Shown: piece by piece, positions 61,801-64,000 of the stretch | How the letters are laid out: the number at the start of each line of letters is the position of its first letter | How positions within the stretch are numbered: position 1 is the first letter of the stretch | NCBI GenBank assembly: GCA_951394045.1 | Contig: OX595987.1 | Location: forward strand, 2,604,001-2,668,000 | Source: Nitzschia sp. DOCU1 | Lineage: Eukaryota > Bacillariophyta > Bacillariophyceae > Bacillariales > Bacillariaceae | Reading direction: 5' to 3' | DNA: 64,000 nucleotides | The notes under the pieces: model-generated | Told to the model about the DNA's origin: nothing | The model's database searches: none | What the model saw: only the letters and a program-made list of their open reading frames with translations | Made by a program: the position numbers and the translations under genes

Positions 61801-63910
61801 GTGAAACGGACTCCCCGACAAGTCGTGCGCCCGCAAAGAGCTCGAGTCCGTGCAAGTGTTTCATGAGTTCCGAAGCGATTTTACACACTTGTTGACACGA
61901 AGCAGAAATGGGAACAGAGTCTTGGAAACTGGCAAATTCATCAACCTCATCCGTTGGTGGCTCGGAAGAAGCAACGGACTTTTCGTTGCCGTTGTATTCA
62001 CTGTCCAAAGTGGCTACAGCGTCTTCATGCGCCTCGAGCAACTTGTCCCGATCTGCTTGCCTGTCTTTGGCTGCTTTGGAATTCGAAGCAAAATCCAAAT
62101 CATTCGTGCTCTTGTCAAAGGCCTCCATTTCCGACCGATGCTTGGCCCGCATCAACTCCTTCTCGGCCTCATGATGCTCGGACGCGTTTGCATCACCATT
62201 ATCCTCCAAGGAGACTGGACTGTGAACCTCATCGTTGAACTGTTTGGTGCTATTCGCCTTGGCGTGATTCTTGTACGCTCGATCTTTCATCCACTGAATA
62301 AAAGCTCCAGTACTTTGGGTGCCCGCTGCTGCTTCCAGAGCCAAACACAACGCTTGGAGGCGACGTTCTTGCCAGTCAAAGACCTCGGAATATTTGCGAA
62401 GCCACCTGCGAAACATGTAGTTATCATTCGATCGGACTCCTCGATTCCACTGTATGCATTCATGGCCCACTCGTAGCATGAGATCTGCATAGAGCAACCA
62501 AGCCTTGTAGCTGGACTGAAACTCGCTTCGACCTGATCTGTTGTTGTTGTTATTATTATTCTTGAGATCGGTCAATATCGTGAGTGCTTCGCTCAAATTC
62601 CCCAATTCCATGTGCATCGCCGCCAATTTACAAGGCACATCAATGCCAGGAGGCTTTAGATTATCCGCAGCTTTCAAGTCTCGCAACACTTCTGACAACC
62701 ATCTCATCTTTTCCGATCGATGATAGGCTACCACTTTGGCATCGATACTTGGAAGGAGCATGGCCTGGCTTAAAATGGCAGCCACGTTGGCGCCGGCATC
62801 GGCAGCGCGGCCCCACAATCGATAGTCTCGTTTCCGTAAAATGGCCGCGATATGAAAACTCCCATATGTTTTCTGTGCCAGATCGAGTTGTTCTGCCAAG
62901 AATGGATCCGGGATACTGTCATCCTTGGCATCAATAGCAGTGGGCTTGTCACCGTTGGCTGGATCCGCCTCTGTAGTTGTGTTGTTGAAAGGCAGGGGTT
63001 GCTGAGATTCACCTTGCTGTTGTTCGTCCGCAACAGCGCCCTTACTAAGAAGCATCGCCCTTTTTCGACTTTGATTGAGCATGTCTTCATAGACCATTCC
63101 TAATGAAGAATAAATTTGTGGCGCCGAAGGAGCATCCTTGGCTAGTTCCTTCAAGAGTTGAATGGCTTCGTTCGGTTGCCCTCGAGCATGCGCGGCAATG
63201 GCGTCTCCATGTCGTTGTGCCATGCGCTGACTCTGAAAGTTTCGAAGAGTTGTTACTCGACGTTTGGCAGAACTACGTCCCATTTTGCGTTTTGTGGATT
63301 TGATGCGAGGGCGGCGGCCTCCGACAGCATCATCATCATCATTTCCACCCTCTTCGTCTTCTTCTTCGTCACCATCATTCTCGTCGTCTTCGTCGTCCTC
63401 CTCGTCTTCATCCCCTTCCACAAAATCTTCATCTTCATCATCATCATCACTCATGGCTGCATCGTCGACCCCTGGCAATTTGCGGTCATCCTGGTCATCA
63501 TCCTCTGCATTCGTTTTGGCATTTCTTCGAGACGCCCGCGGAAATACTAAACTATCATGAATCAATTGTTCGTCAAAGGCTACTTTGGATCCCCGTAGTC
63601 GTCGTCGTAGTTGTTGTTGTGGAACAGCGGCTGTTTCTTCATCGGCTTGTTCCAATAATTTTCGTTGGCGGGTTCGATCTTTCCATTGCTCCTTGGGGAC
63701 TTTACGTTTCAAATGACCCCTGGCCGATCGGGCGGGAGCTGCCACATCGTACTCTTTGCCCAAGGCGGCCCATTCGTCTTGCATTTTTTCGAGACGACTA
63801 GTTTTGGAAGAAGAAGAATCTTGGTGGAGTGTGGTATCATTGTCATTGTCGTCATTGTCGAGAGCAGCCGCCACAGTTCGTCGTTTGCTGTTTCGCAAGG
63901 TTCGTGGCAT
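58863..63910 (-). CDS. GTF3C3: TPR protein resembling TFIIIC subunit GTF3C3/Tfc4, three exons
   Basis: 1630 aa. Exon 1 is 61685-63910, exon 2 is 60899-61615 and exon 3 is 58863-60812. The introns are 69 nt (61616-61684, GTAAGC...CCAG) and 86 nt (60813-60898, GTAAGT...ACAG), both phase 0; joins read SYEE-ESSDG and VCSE-AVKSG. The N-terminus is basic with an acidic Asp/Glu tract (~150-195), then KRRVTTLRNFQSQRMAQRHGDAIAAHARGQPNEAIQLLKELAKDAP, the TPR entry region typical of Tfc4/GTF3C3, which helps recruit TFIIIB for RNA polymerase III. Degenerate TPRs follow, then an acidic C-terminus. Homology beyond the TPR entry is weak to my eye, so the symbol is tentative. Confidence 0.75.
62541..62560 (-). 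repeat. Asn-codon microsatellite
   Basis: A TTG/TTA run on the plus strand encodes poly-Asn on the minus strand within the TPR protein. Confidence 0.85.
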
Positions 63911-64000
63911 TGTGGCGTAATGGCAACAACAACAATGAGCCTTTTGAGATTTTCAACCAAACGCAGATACTCTTTTTATCAGCAGCAGCTACGAGTAGTC
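63911..64000. other. 5' flank of the TPR gene
   Basis: The last 90 nt of the window hold the start-proximal leader of the minus-strand TPR gene. Nothing else is visible. Confidence 0.4.

Overview
This window looks like nuclear DNA of a photosynthetic stramenopile, most likely a diatom. Several predicted proteins start with a signal peptide followed by a cleavage motif of the ASAFAP type, with a conserved Phe, as used for import into the red-algal-derived complex plastid. Examples are flavodoxin (CSAFAP), a small DUF1279-like protein (TQAFAP), a YchF GTPase (CSAFAS), a START protein (VSAFST) and a PPR protein (SQAFIF). Genes are dense and on both strands. Introns are few and short (69-103 nt) with GT..AG borders. 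I saw no bacterial operons, tRNAs, rRNAs, CRISPR arrays or intact transposons. The genus cannot be read from the sequence.

Layout. 1-8.3 kb: protein kinase cut by the left edge, NSUN-type RNA methyltransferase, splicing factor RBM22, a disordered protein and a Golgi-type sulfotransferase. 8.3-20.9 kb: KEA-type K+/H+ antiporter, a Lys-rich protein, WDR55, a CYTH/ThTPase-like protein, MsrB, a small unknown, MDP-1 phosphatase (two exons), an ER J-protein and a stand-alone D-glutamate cyclase domain protein. 20.8-22.7 kb: a divergent cyclase/Pmp3 pair followed by a decayed tandem copy of the same module. 23.6-32.1 kb: plastid J-protein (two exons), PPR protein, HYPK, organellar TsaD/Qri7, a DUF1279-like protein (two exons) and a CCCH protein. 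32.5-36.7 kb: ureide permease, an LRR gene and an inverted, broken partial copy of the permease. 36.7-39 kb: a minimal tRNA-intron endonuclease (two exons) and a START-domain protein (two exons). 39.4-48.5 kb: UTP20 in three exons. 48.9-58.8 kb: CCT5, a small secreted or plastid protein, a LarA-like enzyme, plastid YchF, RPL10A, an SGNH-like membrane protein and an extended flavodoxin. 58.8-63.9 kb: a three-exon TPR protein resembling TFIIIC subunit GTF3C3.

Most genes are ordinary housekeeping genes, several in ribosome biogenesis and translation (UTP20, WDR55, RPL10A, HYPK, TsaD, NSUN, YchF) and others in the plastid or secretory system. They are neighbours and need not be co-regulated. Exon joins were worked out by hand from splice borders and reading phase. 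Start codons were chosen as ATG by context and targeting-peptide logic. No wholly new system was evident. The items most worth a second look are the LarA-like enzyme with all four nickel-pincer active-site residues at matching positions, the long C-terminal extension on flavodoxin, the two decayed local duplications, and the upstream ORFs whose stops overlap the main ATG.
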